Assembly (NCBI GenBank): GCA_022826805.1 | Contig: JAJDUH010000045.1 | Location: 1-64,000, forward strand | Source of the DNA: Candidatus Poribacteria bacterium | GTDB lineage: Bacteria; Poribacteria; WGA-4E; WGA-3G | Direction: 5' to 3' | Length of the DNA: 64,000 bases | Part shown: positions 17,153 through 25,911 of the stretch, one piece after another | How the letters are laid out: the number at the start of each line of letters is the position of its first letter | How positions within the stretch are numbered: position 1 is the first letter of the stretch | Notes under the pieces: model-generated | What the model was told of the DNA's origin: nothing | Seen by the model: only the letters and a program-made list of their open reading frames with translations | The model's database searches: none | Translations under genes and position numbers: made by a program

Positions 17153-17178
17153 AAAAAAGGGGATGGTAAAACCACCCC
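17153..17178 (-). terminator. Rho-independent terminator after the STAS gene
   Basis: On the minus strand, GGGG-TGGT pairs with ACCA-CCCC around a short loop (stem 17159-17178 with one bulged base) and is followed by six T (17158-17153). It lies 29 bases beyond the stop of the STAS gene. Confidence 0.75.
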
Positions 17179-17206
17179 CCTTGGAAATTTAATTGAATGT
17201 TCAGTT

Positions 17207-17548
17207 TTAGGCTAACAGTGCCGAAACCGCATCGTCCTCACTGTCGAAATGTTCAAACAGATTAACAACTCGACTCAGAACGATCAGATTTTTGATATTT
17301 CTCCCAACATGGATCGCACCCATACGCCCATTCTTTCGTGTCGCTGCGGCACGTGCCTCCATAAGGGTGCCGAGTCCCGAGCTATCAATCATACTGACCT
17401 TCTCGAAATTGATGAGGATACGCGGTGTATCGGAAGCCGCTATCTGTGGCAAGATGGTCGCCCGTAATTCGGAGACCGAGTCTCCCACGATCTTTCCACT
17501 GGGTTCCAAAATCGAAATGCCATTTTGATGGCGAATTTGCGTTGTCAT
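17207..17548 (-). CDS. STAS-domain anti-sigma factor antagonist
   Basis: A 113-residue single STAS domain, like SpoIIAA/RsbV. The motif VSMIDSSGLGTLMEAR contains the phosphorylatable serine next to the D-S-S-G loop. Such proteins bind an anti-sigma serine kinase, when unphosphorylated, to free a sigma factor. No kinase or sigma gene is adjacent, so its partner is encoded elsewhere. It has its own terminator and appears monocistronic; TGGAG serves as ribosome site before the ATG. Confidence 0.85.
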   Translation of the reverse strand: MTTQIRHQNGISILEPSGKIVGDSVSELRATILPQIAASDTPRILINFEKVSMIDSSGLGTLMEARAAATRKNGRMGAIHVGRNIKNLIVLSRVVNLFEHFDSEDDAVSALLA

Positions 17549-17708
17549 TTTTTTACTCCATTTTTTTATTTGTTAGACATTGTGAATGTTAACTTTGTCT
17601 TTTAATTATTCAAACGTCAATTTTAGGTATTCGTTTACTTAGTCTGATTTAATCGAAAAAAGTTCGTTTTCTTCAATCAATTTATTAACTATGTCAACCA
17701 AAAAACAA

Positions 17709-17737
17709 TTTGACACAATCCCAACATTATGTGATAA
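17709..17737 (+). promoter_or_regulatory. Sigma70-type promoter for the VOC gene
   Basis: TTGACA at 17709-17714 and GATAAT at 17732-17737 with a 17-base spacer, about 70 bases before the ATG at 17812. Confidence 0.6.
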
Positions 17738-17811
17738 TACCATATCTTGTATCATGTTTTGAATCGCGCGCTTGTTAGGCGCGCCTCTTTTAAGGAAAGG
17801 ATATTCTAACA

Positions 17812-18183
17812 ATGGCAGTTACATTTCATCACGTCCATCTTCGGTGCGAGGACTTGGACGGCGCAGTCGCTTATTATGAAAAGATGTTTGACGGCAAAGT
17901 CACAGAAGTTGTCGATGTCCGCGGACTAAAAATCGTACGCATGGATATTGGAGGGGAGCGGATCTTCCTCTCACCGAAATTAGGAGATATGGAAGTAGAA
18001 GATACCAGCGGCAACCCACGTTGGGGTGTTTACCAACTCGCATTCACTGTGGATGACCTCGATGCAACCGTCGCTGACCTGCAAGCCAAAGGGGCAGAAC
18101 TCGAAGACCTGAAGCCGCAAGGGCTGATGATGGCATTTTTCAAGGGACCTGACAACGTTCAGATCGAACTCATTGAGATGTAA
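17812..18183 (+). CDS. Glyoxalase/VOC superfamily protein
   Basis: A 123-residue protein with the two beta-alpha-beta-beta-beta units of the vicinal-oxygen-chelate fold. The first begins FHHVHLRCEDLDGAVAYYEKMF with a possible metal-binding histidine; the second begins WGVYQLAFTVDDLDATVADL and ends NVQIELIEM with the usual C-terminal glutamate. It could be a lyase, dioxygenase or resistance-type protein; the sequence does not decide. The ribosome site AAGGAAAGG precedes the ATG. It is followed by a GGCGAGG hairpin repeat. Confidence 0.8.
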   Translation: MAVTFHHVHLRCEDLDGAVAYYEKMFDGKVTEVVDVRGLKIVRMDIGGERIFLSPKLGDMEVEDTSGNPRWGVYQLAFTVDDLDATVADLQAKGAELEDLKPQGLMMAFFKGPDNVQIELIEM

Positions 18184-18222
18184 TCGTTCGCAGAAATTGC
18201 TACCTCGTCCCGACAAACAGTA

Positions 18223-18255
18223 TTAGGCGAGGATGGCTTCGGCTTTGTGCCTCGC
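18223..18255. repeat. GGCGAGG...CCTCGC hairpin repeat, copy 1
   Basis: A 33-base sequence identical to 49538-49570. GGCGAGG pairs with CCTCGC around a loop containing GCTTCGGC. It lies 40 bases after the VOC gene and is followed by CTTTC, so it might also end that transcript. Confidence 0.75.
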
Positions 18256-18329
18256 TCTTTCAGTCTTCTCGGTAATCGTAAACACTACCGTAATATGCCT
18301 GACTAAACGCTTGGCGAGGAACAGACAAT

Positions 18330-19010
18330 ATGAAATTCAGCGAACTCTTCTATACAATTCAGGGGGAAGGACAACTTATCGGCGTTCCCTCTGTTTTCTT
18401 CCGAACGAGTTATTGCAATCTGAGATGTGTTTGGTGTGATACACCTTACACATCTTGGACTCCCGAAAACCGGGACATTTCTGTCGCTGAAAGCGTCGCT
18501 GCTATTTCAGAATACGGATGTAAGCACGTTGTCATCACCGGTGGCGAACCCTTTATTCAAACAAAGGAATTGATCGTACTCTGTGAGGAATTGGATAAAC
18601 GCGGACATCATATTACGATCGAAACGAATGCGACAATCTTTGCGGATGTCGCCGCACACCTCATTTCGATGAGTCCTAAATTACGAAATTCCAATCCACC
18701 AGCTGACAATCGTTTCTTTAAACGCCACGAGCGCGAACGCATCTGTCCCGATGTTATTCGCAAGTTTTTAGATACCTACCCTTGCCAAGTGAAGTTTGTC
18801 GTGGACACCCCTGAAGACTTAGCAGAGATCCAAGCGTTGCAGACGGAAATCGGCATCCCGGCAGCGACTATTCTGCTGATGCCACAAGGTATAACGCCTG
18901 TCGAACTCCAACAGAAACAGCAATGGTTGGTTGAACTTTGTAAAGAGAACGGATACCGCTATTCGCCGCGTACGCACGTGGATATATGGGGCGACAAACG
19001 AGGAGTCTGA
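18330..19010 (+). CDS. queE: 7-carboxy-7-deazaguanine synthase
   Basis: A 226-residue radical SAM enzyme that contracts 6-carboxytetrahydropterin to 7-carboxy-7-deazaguanine, a step in queuosine (and 7-deazaguanine DNA) biosynthesis. The N-terminus FYTIQGEGQLIGVPSVFFR is diagnostic. The cluster motif CNLRCVWC has the CxxxCxxC pattern, and TGGEPF is the SAM-binding strand. The C-terminus SPRTHVDIWGDKRGV is typical. No other queuosine gene is seen in the window. It ends eight bases before an amidohydrolase gene, so the two probably share a transcript. Confidence 0.92.
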   Translation: MKFSELFYTIQGEGQLIGVPSVFFRTSYCNLRCVWCDTPYTSWTPENRDISVAESVAAISEYGCKHVVITGGEPFIQTKELIVLCEELDKRGHHITIETNATIFADVAAHLISMSPKLRNSNPPADNRFFKRHERERICPDVIRKFLDTYPCQVKFVVDTPEDLAEIQALQTEIGIPAATILLMPQGITPVELQQKQQWLVELCKENGYRYSPRTHVDIWGDKRGV

Positions 19011-19017
19011 GGACAAA

Positions 19018-20133
19018 ATGAAGTATGACCTCTTACTGAAGGGTGGCACTGTCATTGATGCCGCACAAGGCTTAAACACCGTGCGCGATGTCGCGATTGC
19101 CGACGGCACCATCGCAGCGATTGAAACAGATATTCCACAAGGCGCAGCAACACAGACCATCTCTGTTAAAGATAAATATGTCACACCAGGTCTTATTGAT
19201 ATCCACACCCACGTCTACTACGGTGTAACCACGTGGGGTATCAGAGCCGACGCCGTCTGCACAACAGCTGGAACAACGACGGTTGTCGATGCAGGCAGCC
19301 CCAGTTGGGTCACATTCCCCGGTTTCCGAGAATTCATCGCCGAACCCGCACAGACAAACATCCTTACCTACATCCATATCTCCGGGATTGGACTCGTCTA
19401 TGGTCCTATAGGCGAGATGACCGACATAGCCTATGCCAGCCCAGAACAGGTTGCGGAAACCTTGCAAAAGCATCGAGATATAACCGTCGGCGTTAAAGTA
19501 CGTCAAGGTAAGATGCAGGTCGGCAACAACGGCGTTGAACCCTTAAAACTTGCTATTCAAGCAGCAGCACGCGCAGAAACATCTGTCATGTGTCATATCG
19601 GTGCCGGTGTGTCGCTCCCTGAGATTTTGGGATTACTCCGTCCCGGTGATGTGATTACCCACTGTTTTCAAGGTAACGGTGATAACATCATTGACGAAAA
19701 AGGCAGAATTATCCCTGAGGCGTGGAAAGCGCGTGAAGACGGTATTATCTTCGATGTCGGACACGGTGCTGGAAGTTTCCATTACGAAATCGCACAACGC
19801 GCTATGGAGCAGGGATTCATCTCCGATGTCATCAGCACAGATCTACACACCGGAAACATCAACGGGCCCGTCTACGACCTCCCGACCACGCTGTCGAAAC
19901 TGATGCACTTAGGGCTACCGCTTGCAGACGTGATAGAGAAGGCGACATTCAGCGCTGCAAAAGCCATCCAACGTGAAGATCAGCTCGGTAACCTGAAAGT
20001 TGGCACCGTCGCCGATGTCGCCGTGTTTGACGTGCTTGAAGGTCAGTTTGAATACTTTGACTCGCACAGAACAAAGTTCATAGGAGATAAAAAATTAAAG
20101 ACGGAATTAACCATACGTGAGGGAAAAATTTAA
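19018..20133 (+). CDS. Amidohydrolase/deacetylase family metalloenzyme
   Basis: A 371-residue metal-dependent hydrolase of the dihydroorotase-like amidohydrolase group. Metal-site motifs in order are DIHTHVYYG (HxH), GVKVRQGK (carrying the lysine that is often carboxylated), VMCHIG, DVITHCFQG and STDLHTGN (catalytic aspartate). The opening LLLKGGTVIDAAQGLN and closing TVADVAVFDV are the usual flanking beta strands. The ATG at 19018 is preferred, with GAGGA close upstream and eight bases after queE; the longer open frame overlaps queE. Relatives annotated as deacetylases or amidohydrolases have poorly known substrates. Confidence 0.85.
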   Translation: MKYDLLLKGGTVIDAAQGLNTVRDVAIADGTIAAIETDIPQGAATQTISVKDKYVTPGLIDIHTHVYYGVTTWGIRADAVCTTAGTTTVVDAGSPSWVTFPGFREFIAEPAQTNILTYIHISGIGLVYGPIGEMTDIAYASPEQVAETLQKHRDITVGVKVRQGKMQVGNNGVEPLKLAIQAAARAETSVMCHIGAGVSLPEILGLLRPGDVITHCFQGNGDNIIDEKGRIIPEAWKAREDGIIFDVGHGAGSFHYEIAQRAMEQGFISDVISTDLHTGNINGPVYDLPTTLSKLMHLGLPLADVIEKATFSAAKAIQREDQLGNLKVGTVADVAVFDVLEGQFEYFDSHRTKFIGDKKLKTELTIREGKI

Positions 20134-20186
20134 AATCAACCACTTGCAAGATAGGTGTGAAACCTCGATGCTTTACCGTCTACAAG

Positions 20187-20204
20187 TCCCCCTGATAAGG
20201 GGGA
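20187..20204. repeat. TCCCCCT-GATA-AGGGGGA palindrome
   Basis: A perfect 7-bp stem with loop GATA, followed by a second G-run, between the amidohydrolase and the next small gene. It looks like one of the intergenic palindromic repeats and could also slow transcription. Confidence 0.55.
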
Positions 20205-20282
20205 TTTAGGGGGGTTGTGTTCAAGTCGAAAAAATAACAACTCGATGGACTTCACAAAAATCTAAAGAAATAAAGTATAAAA

Positions 20283-20684
20283 ATGTTAAACATAAATAAA
20301 AAACTAAGCGGCTGCTATAGGCGGGTTATGATTTTTTTATTAGCAGTCGTGGGCGTCTGCTTGATTGCAGGGGGTGTGGTCTACCAGCGCATTGGTGGCA
20401 TTGAGGGCACACGCTACTGGATGGCAGAACGGGCACTCAATGGTGTCGAAAAACATCTTAAATCGAAAAATCGACCAGACGGAATCTCAGAGGAACAGGT
20501 AGTCTCAATGTTTGCAAACGTCCGTGAAGCGAACCGAAATCGACGGACGAATCTAACAGCACTCTACGACGTGCTGAAATCGTATCAGGCAGAGTTTTAT
20601 ACGAAAAAGCCATCTACACCGGAGATAGAAACGTTTTTGGAACAGTTAAGGCAGACGATTCTTACAGATACCATTAAGGAATGA
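20283..20684 (+). CDS. Small membrane-anchored hypothetical protein
   Basis: A 133-residue protein of unknown function. Residues 14-35 form one hydrophobic segment (VMIFLLAVVGVCLIAGGVVY), followed by a soluble, charged alpha-helical part facing the periplasm. The ribosome site is weak, and an ATG at 20328 is an alternative start. It ends eight bases before the convergent stop of the kinase-fold gene. Confidence 0.55.
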   Translation: MLNINKKLSGCYRRVMIFLLAVVGVCLIAGGVVYQRIGGIEGTRYWMAERALNGVEKHLKSKNRPDGISEEQVVSMFANVREANRNRRTNLTALYDVLKSYQAEFYTKKPSTPEIETFLEQLRQTILTDTIKE

Positions 20685-20691
20685 TACAGGT

Positions 20692-21774
20692 TTAAGCACG
20701 AAAACTGGCTATCATTTCCCGAATTGTCGTCGTATCAGGATCGTCGCTTAAATCAGCATCTATAATATGCGTAAGCGCAGATTGGAATCTCGATTTGGTA
20801 TCTCCCCAGGCGTCGAGCAGCATCTTGCTTTCGGAGGCTTCGGGTTGTGCGAGTGCCTGTAAGAGTTGATCGATAGCAGACAAGTAAAAGAGCAGATGAT
20901 GCGCGTCAACGCGGGCAGCGATCTCTGCGGGTGAACAGGTTTCTCGGTGGGCACATACCCACTCAGCGTAGGTGTTGATAAGTTCTCGATTTAAAAGGGA
21001 GACGAAGTTCGCATTTTCACGTGGTGTAGACAAGAAAGCACCTATGCTGTTGAGGAGCTGCACGAGTCGTATCTCCTGCCAATTCCAACCGATACTGGCG
21101 AAATCGATGAATGTAGGGGCCTCATCTGCTATTACGACGTTGCGGGCATTATTATCCAAACCGCCAAGTGCAGTCGGCGCAAGTTGTAGCCGAACAGCAA
21201 GAGCGTTCCATCTCTCTATGAGGGCATCAGCCAAATCAGACGACATCGGTTTTTCGCTGAGATGCGAGAGATACCCGATAACCTTTATACCGCGCTCCAA
21301 TAAATCTTTCAAGTTTGCGTGTGCATCATAACGGAAGACATAAGGCGCAAAATGCTCGGCGCGCAATGCGAAACAGGATTCAATCTCGCAAAATTTTTGA
21401 AGTATCCTTTCAAGAAGCGATTTAACGCCCGAAAGCGGTTCTTCATCGCTTTGGGCAATAGCGTCGAGGGTTTGCTCCCCACGCCACTCTAACAATAAGG
21501 CATGCAGCGCTGTCGAACTCCAAACGACTCGCGGAACTTCGCAACCATTACGGTGTAAAATTGACAGGACATCGGTCTCGATTTTGCACGGTGTGTAGCC
21601 CGATTCTACAACGGCAGTTTTAATATCGTACTGTTTTAGTAGGTATTTTTGGGTGCCAATATTCAGGCAGCAAACATTGTGCCGCAGTCGCTTTCCGTGC
21701 TGAATCGGTTCGAGGCGAAGCGCATCCAAATCTATCTTAAAGTGAGCGGCAATCGGTTCAATCAAATGTTGCAA
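20692..21774 (-). CDS. Aminoglycoside phosphotransferase/CotS-like kinase-fold protein
   Basis: A 360-residue protein with the aminoglycoside/choline kinase fold. An N-lobe segment YLLKQYDI carries a candidate ATP-binding lysine. LGGLDNNARNVV stands for the catalytic loop (D with downstream N), and PTFIDFASIGWNW stands for the metal-binding DFG-like motif. The usual HGD of the catalytic loop reads GLD. It may phosphorylate a small molecule, as in spore-coat CotS or fructosamine/homoserine kinases; the substrate is unknown. Confidence 0.7.
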   Translation of the reverse strand: MQHLIEPIAAHFKIDLDALRLEPIQHGKRLRHNVCCLNIGTQKYLLKQYDIKTAVVESGYTPCKIETDVLSILHRNGCEVPRVVWSSTALHALLLEWRGEQTLDAIAQSDEEPLSGVKSLLERILQKFCEIESCFALRAEHFAPYVFRYDAHANLKDLLERGIKVIGYLSHLSEKPMSSDLADALIERWNALAVRLQLAPTALGGLDNNARNVVIADEAPTFIDFASIGWNWQEIRLVQLLNSIGAFLSTPRENANFVSLLNRELINTYAEWVCAHRETCSPAEIAARVDAHHLLFYLSAIDQLLQALAQPEASESKMLLDAWGDTKSRFQSALTHIIDADLSDDPDTTTIREMIASFRA

Positions 21775-21912
21775 TGTGGTGTCTCCCTGCTATGTTATAC
21801 CACAGATATTAATTGAGTGCTACCATTTTCTCCAATGTGCATAGGGTCATTTAGTTTTCCAGTATTTTACATAATGGACGCCCCAACTTGTTGGGGAAAA
21901 GTGTGCTATCCC

Positions 21913-21940
21913 GGATTTGGTCTGGGAATAGACCAAATCC
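21913..21940. repeat. Perfect 11-bp palindrome
   Basis: GGATTTGGTCT at 21913-21923 and AGACCAAATCC at 21930-21940 with loop GGGAAT. No T-run follows on either side, so it is more likely a REP-type repeat or binding site than a terminator. Confidence 0.65.
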
Positions 21941-22122
21941 ATTCCTTGTATTACATTTAAATTCGGGCATCCATCGACAATTAACCTTCACATAGGTAAA
22001 CTTACCTCTTAAAATTAAATAGCCCTGCCAATGTGCATCTCAAATTGTACATTTTGAGACAACTAACAACTGATAACTCATAACTCATAACTGATGACTG
22101 ACAACCTACGAGTAAAAAAAAC

Positions 22123-22151
22123 TTGAAATTGCGTCATTTCTGTGGTAAAAT
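22123..22151 (+). promoter_or_regulatory. Sigma70-type promoter of the rpsB operon
   Basis: TTGAAA at 22123-22128 and TAAAAT at 22146-22151 are 17 bases apart. A leader of about 200 bases would precede rpsB. Confidence 0.7.
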
Positions 22152-22308
22152 ATATGAATTGATTCTGGTGAACAAATGTTCATCTGGAAATCACGATTCT
22201 TGTATAAAATGTGAAAAAACTGATACGACACACCTCTCGATTTGCACAGCGGGTTCTCTCGTGTTGAGAGTCTGATGCAGATGTGAAGGAGGTGGATGTG
22301 GAAACCCA

Positions 22309-22351
22309 GTAGACGCGGTGTCGCGTCTACGAACCTCAGGAGGTTTTTTTT
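22309..22351 (+). promoter_or_regulatory. rpsB leader hairpins, attenuator-like
   Basis: A perfect 9-bp hairpin GTAGACGCG-GTGT-CGCGTCTAC (22309-22330) is followed directly by AACCT-CAGG-AGGTT (22332-22345) and eight T (22344-22351). The second hairpin with its T-run resembles a terminator and buries an AGGAGG sequence just before the rpsB start, which would suit attenuation or ribosomal-protein feedback. Confidence 0.55.
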
Positions 22352-22361
22352 GGGAGTCACA

Positions 22362-23255
22362 ATGAAAGAACTCCTTGAATGTGGAGTTCATTTTGGACAT
22401 CAGACCCGTCGCTGGAACCCGAAGATGGCAGAATACATCTTCGCCGAGCGAAATGGGATTTATATCATTGATTTGCAAAAGACGCTACGGATGCTTGAGA
22501 CCGCAGTAGACTTCGTACAGGACGTCGCAGCAAAAGGCGGCACTATTCTATTTGTCGGTACAAAACGGCAATCCCAAGAAGCTGTCCGAGCTGAGGCGGT
22601 TCGATGTAGTATGTACCACGTCAATCACCGTTGGTTAGGTGGTATGCTAACCAATTTCCAGACGATCCGTCGCAGTATCAACCGGCTCGACAAACTCGAT
22701 GCCGACGAAACAAACGGGGTATTTGAACAGATGCCAAAAAAAGAGGTCATGTCCTTACGCCGTGAAAAAGGCAAACTTGACAACAACCTCAGCGGCATCA
22801 GAGAAATGAAAAAAATCCCCGAAGTACTCGTCGTGACTGACACCCGTAAGGAGCATACCGCTATTGCAGAGGCAAACAAGTTAAACATCCCTATTATCGC
22901 AATAGTGGATACTAACTGTGATCCTGATCCGATTGATTTACCTGTTCCGGGTAACGATGATGCCATTCGTTCGATTCGTCTCATCTGCTCGGTTTTGGCA
23001 GAGGCGGTAATTGAAGGACGCGGTGGCGCGTTAGAAGGCGCAGAAGGCGCAGACGAAACCGTAGACACAGATGCCACGCCACAGCAACTCAATGTTATAC
23101 TTGATGCTGAACGACGTGAGGAACAAAGCGCTGCTATTCTCGAAGAGACGCAACTGTCCGCAGAACCAGAGGCAATCGGTGATGGCGGCGAGCAGCGTGG
23201 ACGGGCACCACGGCAGCGGAGAAGAAGCGGCAGACCCTCTCGCCAGCAGTCTTAA
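22362..23255 (+). CDS. rpsB: 30S ribosomal protein S2
   Basis: A 297-residue S2 protein of the small ribosomal subunit. Diagnostic blocks are [45 protein letters not shown] and [13 protein letters not shown]. The ATG at 22362 is used because S2 proteins begin here and GGGAG lies just before it; the longer frame would include the leader hairpins. The last 70 residues are a low-complexity tail, acidic then Arg-rich ([18 protein letters not shown]), longer than in E. coli. First gene of the operon with tsf and frr. Confidence 0.95.
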   Translation: MKELLECGVHFGHQTRRWNPKMAEYIFAERNGIYIIDLQKTLRMLETAVDFVQDVAAKGGTILFVGTKRQSQEAVRAEAVRCSMYHVNHRWLGGMLTNFQTIRRSINRLDKLDADETNGVFEQMPKKEVMSLRREKGKLDNNLSGIREMKKIPEVLVVTDTRKEHTAIAEANKLNIPIIAIVDTNCDPDPIDLPVPGNDDAIRSIRLICSVLAEAVIEGRGGALEGAEGADETVDTDATPQQLNVILDAERREEQSAAILEETQLSAEPEAIGDGGEQRGRAPRQRRRSGRPSRQQS

Positions 23256-23422
23256 TAAAACTTCATTGGGCACGCTTACCGCTTTTCAGCAAAATGGCGT
23301 GCCCACAGTTCATCACATAGATATAAATACTTTCGATCTACAAGCGGAAACAACGAAGTAGGGATGGCTTGCGAATCTACATCAGTAGTAACCGCTTCCA
23401 GTGAAAAACAAAAGGAGAAGAA

Positions 23423-24016
23423 ATGCAAATCACTGCAAAGATGGTTAGCGAGCTCCGTTCGCGCACTGGTGCAGGCATTATGGACTGCAAAAAGGCACTC
23501 ACAGAGACGGACGGGAATATTGACCAAGCAATTCAGAAATTGCGGGAGCAGGGCTTAAAAGCTTCCGAAGTCAAAGGCGGTAGGGCAACAAAAGAAGGAT
23601 TGATTCTTTCCTACATACACCCAGGCAGCCGCGTCGGCACGTTAATCGAACTGAATTGTGAAACCGATTTCGTCGCACGGACGGAGCAATTTCAACAATT
23701 GGCGAAAGACATTGCAATGCAGGTAGCAGCGGCTAAACCGAAATATCTCACCTCAGCCGAGGTACCCGCTGAAGATTTGGAGTCTGAAAAAGCGATCCTC
23801 AAAGCACAGGCACAGCAGGAAGGTAAACCCGAACACATCGCTGAACGCATCGTTGAGGGACGTATCTCTAAATTCTACTCAGAAACTTGTCTCCTACAGC
23901 AGCCATACATCCGCGATACAGACAAAACCGTCGAAAGTCTCGTAAAGGACGCGATAGCACAATTAGGAGAGAATATCGTCATTAAGCGCTTTGTCCTTTA
24001 TGTACTTGGACAGTAA
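23423..24016 (+). CDS. tsf: Elongation factor Ts
   Basis: A 197-residue guanine-nucleotide exchange factor for EF-Tu. The N-terminal UBA-like domain includes LRSRTGAGIMDCKKAL, and the core has LIELNCETDFVARTEQF, the surface that inserts into EF-Tu. It is the short form, ending soon after the first core subdomain, as in several non-proteobacterial phyla. AAAGGAG is the ribosome site. A structured spacer, not the usual pyrH, follows. Confidence 0.95.
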   Translation: MQITAKMVSELRSRTGAGIMDCKKALTETDGNIDQAIQKLREQGLKASEVKGGRATKEGLILSYIHPGSRVGTLIELNCETDFVARTEQFQQLAKDIAMQVAAAKPKYLTSAEVPAEDLESEKAILKAQAQQEGKPEHIAERIVEGRISKFYSETCLLQQPYIRDTDKTVESLVKDAIAQLGENIVIKRFVLYVLGQ

Positions 24017-24017
24017 A

Positions 24018-24073
24018 GAGGCATACATCTGCTAACCGAGATCTCCATATCTCGGTTGTCAGGTATACGCCTC
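24018..24073 (+). ncRNA. Structured spacer between tsf and frr
   Basis: AACCGAGAT (24034-24042) and ATCTCGGTT (24049-24057) make a perfect 9-bp stem with a 6-base loop. Outer arms GAGGCATAC (24018-24026) and GTATACGCCTC (24063-24073) can extend it after an internal loop. No T-run follows, so it is not a standard terminator. It could be a processing site or an RNA element controlling frr. I call it only as a predicted structure. Confidence 0.4.
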
Positions 24074-24271
24074 GTTTGCCAAGCACTATCCAGCAAGTCA
24101 TTGCGCTAAAATCTGAAAATTCATTAGTTTGAGGCTGCCTGAAACAGAGACACACCCCTCGCACTGTTGATAACGGCTTCGGCAGCACCACATAGTGGCA
24201 AGTCAGGGTTTAATACCCGCTACCCACTGCGACCTTTCGAGCGTCGCGAACTCTTAACGGGGAAAATTCAG

Positions 24272-24862
24272 ATGCAACAACAAATCATTCAACAAACCGA
24301 ATCCCGGATGAAGAAAACAGTAGAAGCAACATCAACCAAACTGTCCCACGTCCAAACAGGACGCGCGACACCCGCACTTTTGGATCAGGTGAGCGTCAAC
24401 TACTACGGCAGTAAAAATCCGTTGAGCCAAGTTGGCACAATTACGACCCCTGAACCGCGTCTGCTTGTTATTCAACCTTGGGATAAAACGCTCATTACAG
24501 AAATTGAAAAGGCAATAGCCCTTTCCGATTTAGGTTTCTCAACAAATAACGACGGCAACGTTATCCGAATTCAGGTCCCCGAGCTTACACTGGAACGGCG
24601 TACTGAACTAACAAAGGTGGTACGTAAGTTAGCGGAGGAGGGAAAGGTCGCCATTCGGAACATTCGTCGCGATGCCAATGACGCCGTCAAAAAACTCGAC
24701 GGCGGTGATTCATCGACCGGTGGTGGTAAAAGCCGCGGGCGTGGTGGCGACAAAAGGCGGGGTAGGTCGAACGCCGATCCGATTCAGCAACTCACCGATA
24801 CCTACATCGATAAAATCGAGGAACTCGTCTCGGCGAAGGAATCGGAACTGTTAGAAACTTAA
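24272..24862 (+). CDS. frr: Ribosome recycling factor
   Basis: A 196-residue protein that splits post-termination ribosomes together with EF-G. Recognised by LSHVQTGRATPALLDQVSV, LLVIQPWDKTLITEIEKAI and the RNIRRDANDAVKKL helix. The ATG at 24272 fits the family start; the longer frame upstream has no homology. Oddly, the acidic loop between the two C-terminal helices is replaced by a longer Gly/Arg-rich stretch (about residues 148-175, GGGKSRGRGGDKRRGR). Otherwise normal. Confidence 0.93.
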   Translation: MQQQIIQQTESRMKKTVEATSTKLSHVQTGRATPALLDQVSVNYYGSKNPLSQVGTITTPEPRLLVIQPWDKTLITEIEKAIALSDLGFSTNNDGNVIRIQVPELTLERRTELTKVVRKLAEEGKVAIRNIRRDANDAVKKLDGGDSSTGGGKSRGRGGDKRRGRSNADPIQQLTDTYIDKIEELVSAKESELLET

Positions 24863-25029
24863 CTCGCAATTGTGGTATTGTAGGGTGCAGTTTGTCGAAT
24901 CTCCATAGCTATATCAAACAGTCCGATACATGTTCCAAAAATTGTTGCTGAGATATATTTGGGTCCCGAGTACACCAACACGGGAATCTCACTCTACGCT
25001 ACGCGTTAATTGAAGGAGGGCAGAGAACT

Positions 25030-25863
25030 ATGTTTTGGCGGCGAGCTCTGAGTATTCTTGTCCTGCTCCCGCTGGTCCTCCTCATTGTTTACTGGGGTGG
25101 TTGGCTCTATCTACTCCTCATATCCGCTGTCGTCCTGCTGATGCAAGTTGAGTACTGTCGGTTGGCACAACACTTCTCTGAAAAACTGAATGTGGTGATG
25201 CCGACGCTTCTGACAGTTGCCTTCTGTTTGCTCGCGTACTTCTTGCCCATGCTAACAAAGCCGTCATCCATTTCGACGGTAATGTTTAGTTATTTTACCT
25301 GTGTGCTGATCTACGTCTTTGCTGAAAGTATCTTTAGAGGAAAGGTCGCTGGTGAACTTGTCACGGTCACACTGAAATTAACAGGTATTCTAACAATCGG
25401 CTGGGCATTGGGCTACCATCTTATCTTGTTGCGAAACACCGAATCAATCGGTACGCATCTCTGCTTTCTATTAGCAGGGACTGTTTGGTGTGGCGACACC
25501 GGTGCCTACCTCATCGGTAGGGCAATGGGTAAACATAAACTCGGCACACCCGTCAGCCCTCGGAAGACGATTGAAGGGACCATTGGTGGATTGGTTGTAG
25601 GTACTTTGGTCGGTTTCCTGCTCGGGGCAATTCTTTTAAAGGATACGATCTCTTTAACTCACACCGCGTTCATCGGACTACTACTGACGGCTTTGGGACA
25701 ACTCGGAGATCTCAGCGAGTCCCTTATGAAACGGACAGCCGGGGTCAAAGACTCCGGAGATGTGATTCCAGGGCATGGAGGATTGCTCGATAGATGTGAC
25801 AGCCTGATTTTCAGTGCACCAGCCCTTTATTACTATCTGAAACTGACGGGACATATAGCGTAA
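25030..25863 (+). CDS. cdsA: Phosphatidate cytidylyltransferase
   Basis: A 277-residue inner-membrane enzyme making CDP-diacylglycerol from phosphatidic acid and CTP. It has about eight hydrophobic segments. The C-terminal signature is present: SPRKTIEGTIGG, then GQLGDLSESLMKR and KDSGDVIPGHGGLLDRCDS. GAAGGAGGG is a strong ribosome site. The usual upstream uppS gene is absent. Confidence 0.95.
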   Translation: MFWRRALSILVLLPLVLLIVYWGGWLYLLLISAVVLLMQVEYCRLAQHFSEKLNVVMPTLLTVAFCLLAYFLPMLTKPSSISTVMFSYFTCVLIYVFAESIFRGKVAGELVTVTLKLTGILTIGWALGYHLILLRNTESIGTHLCFLLAGTVWCGDTGAYLIGRAMGKHKLGTPVSPRKTIEGTIGGLVVGTLVGFLLGAILLKDTISLTHTAFIGLLLTALGQLGDLSESLMKRTAGVKDSGDVIPGHGGLLDRCDSLIFSAPALYYYLKLTGHIA

Positions 25864-25911
25864 ATGAAAGGCATTAGGTTATTTGCATCGTAGGAAACAG
25901 AAAAAATACAC

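Larger units (their letters stand above)
21775..22361. other. Intergenic region before rpsB
   Basis: About 590 bases. It contains a perfect palindrome at 21913-21940, a patch of repeated ATAACTCATA-like words at about 22060-22105, the rpsB promoter and a structured leader. I see no gene. Confidence 0.6.

Noticed and set aside
24017..24271. A hidden pyrH gene between tsf and frr
   Set aside because: The gap is only 255 bases and contains a stem-loop, with no kinase motif in any frame.
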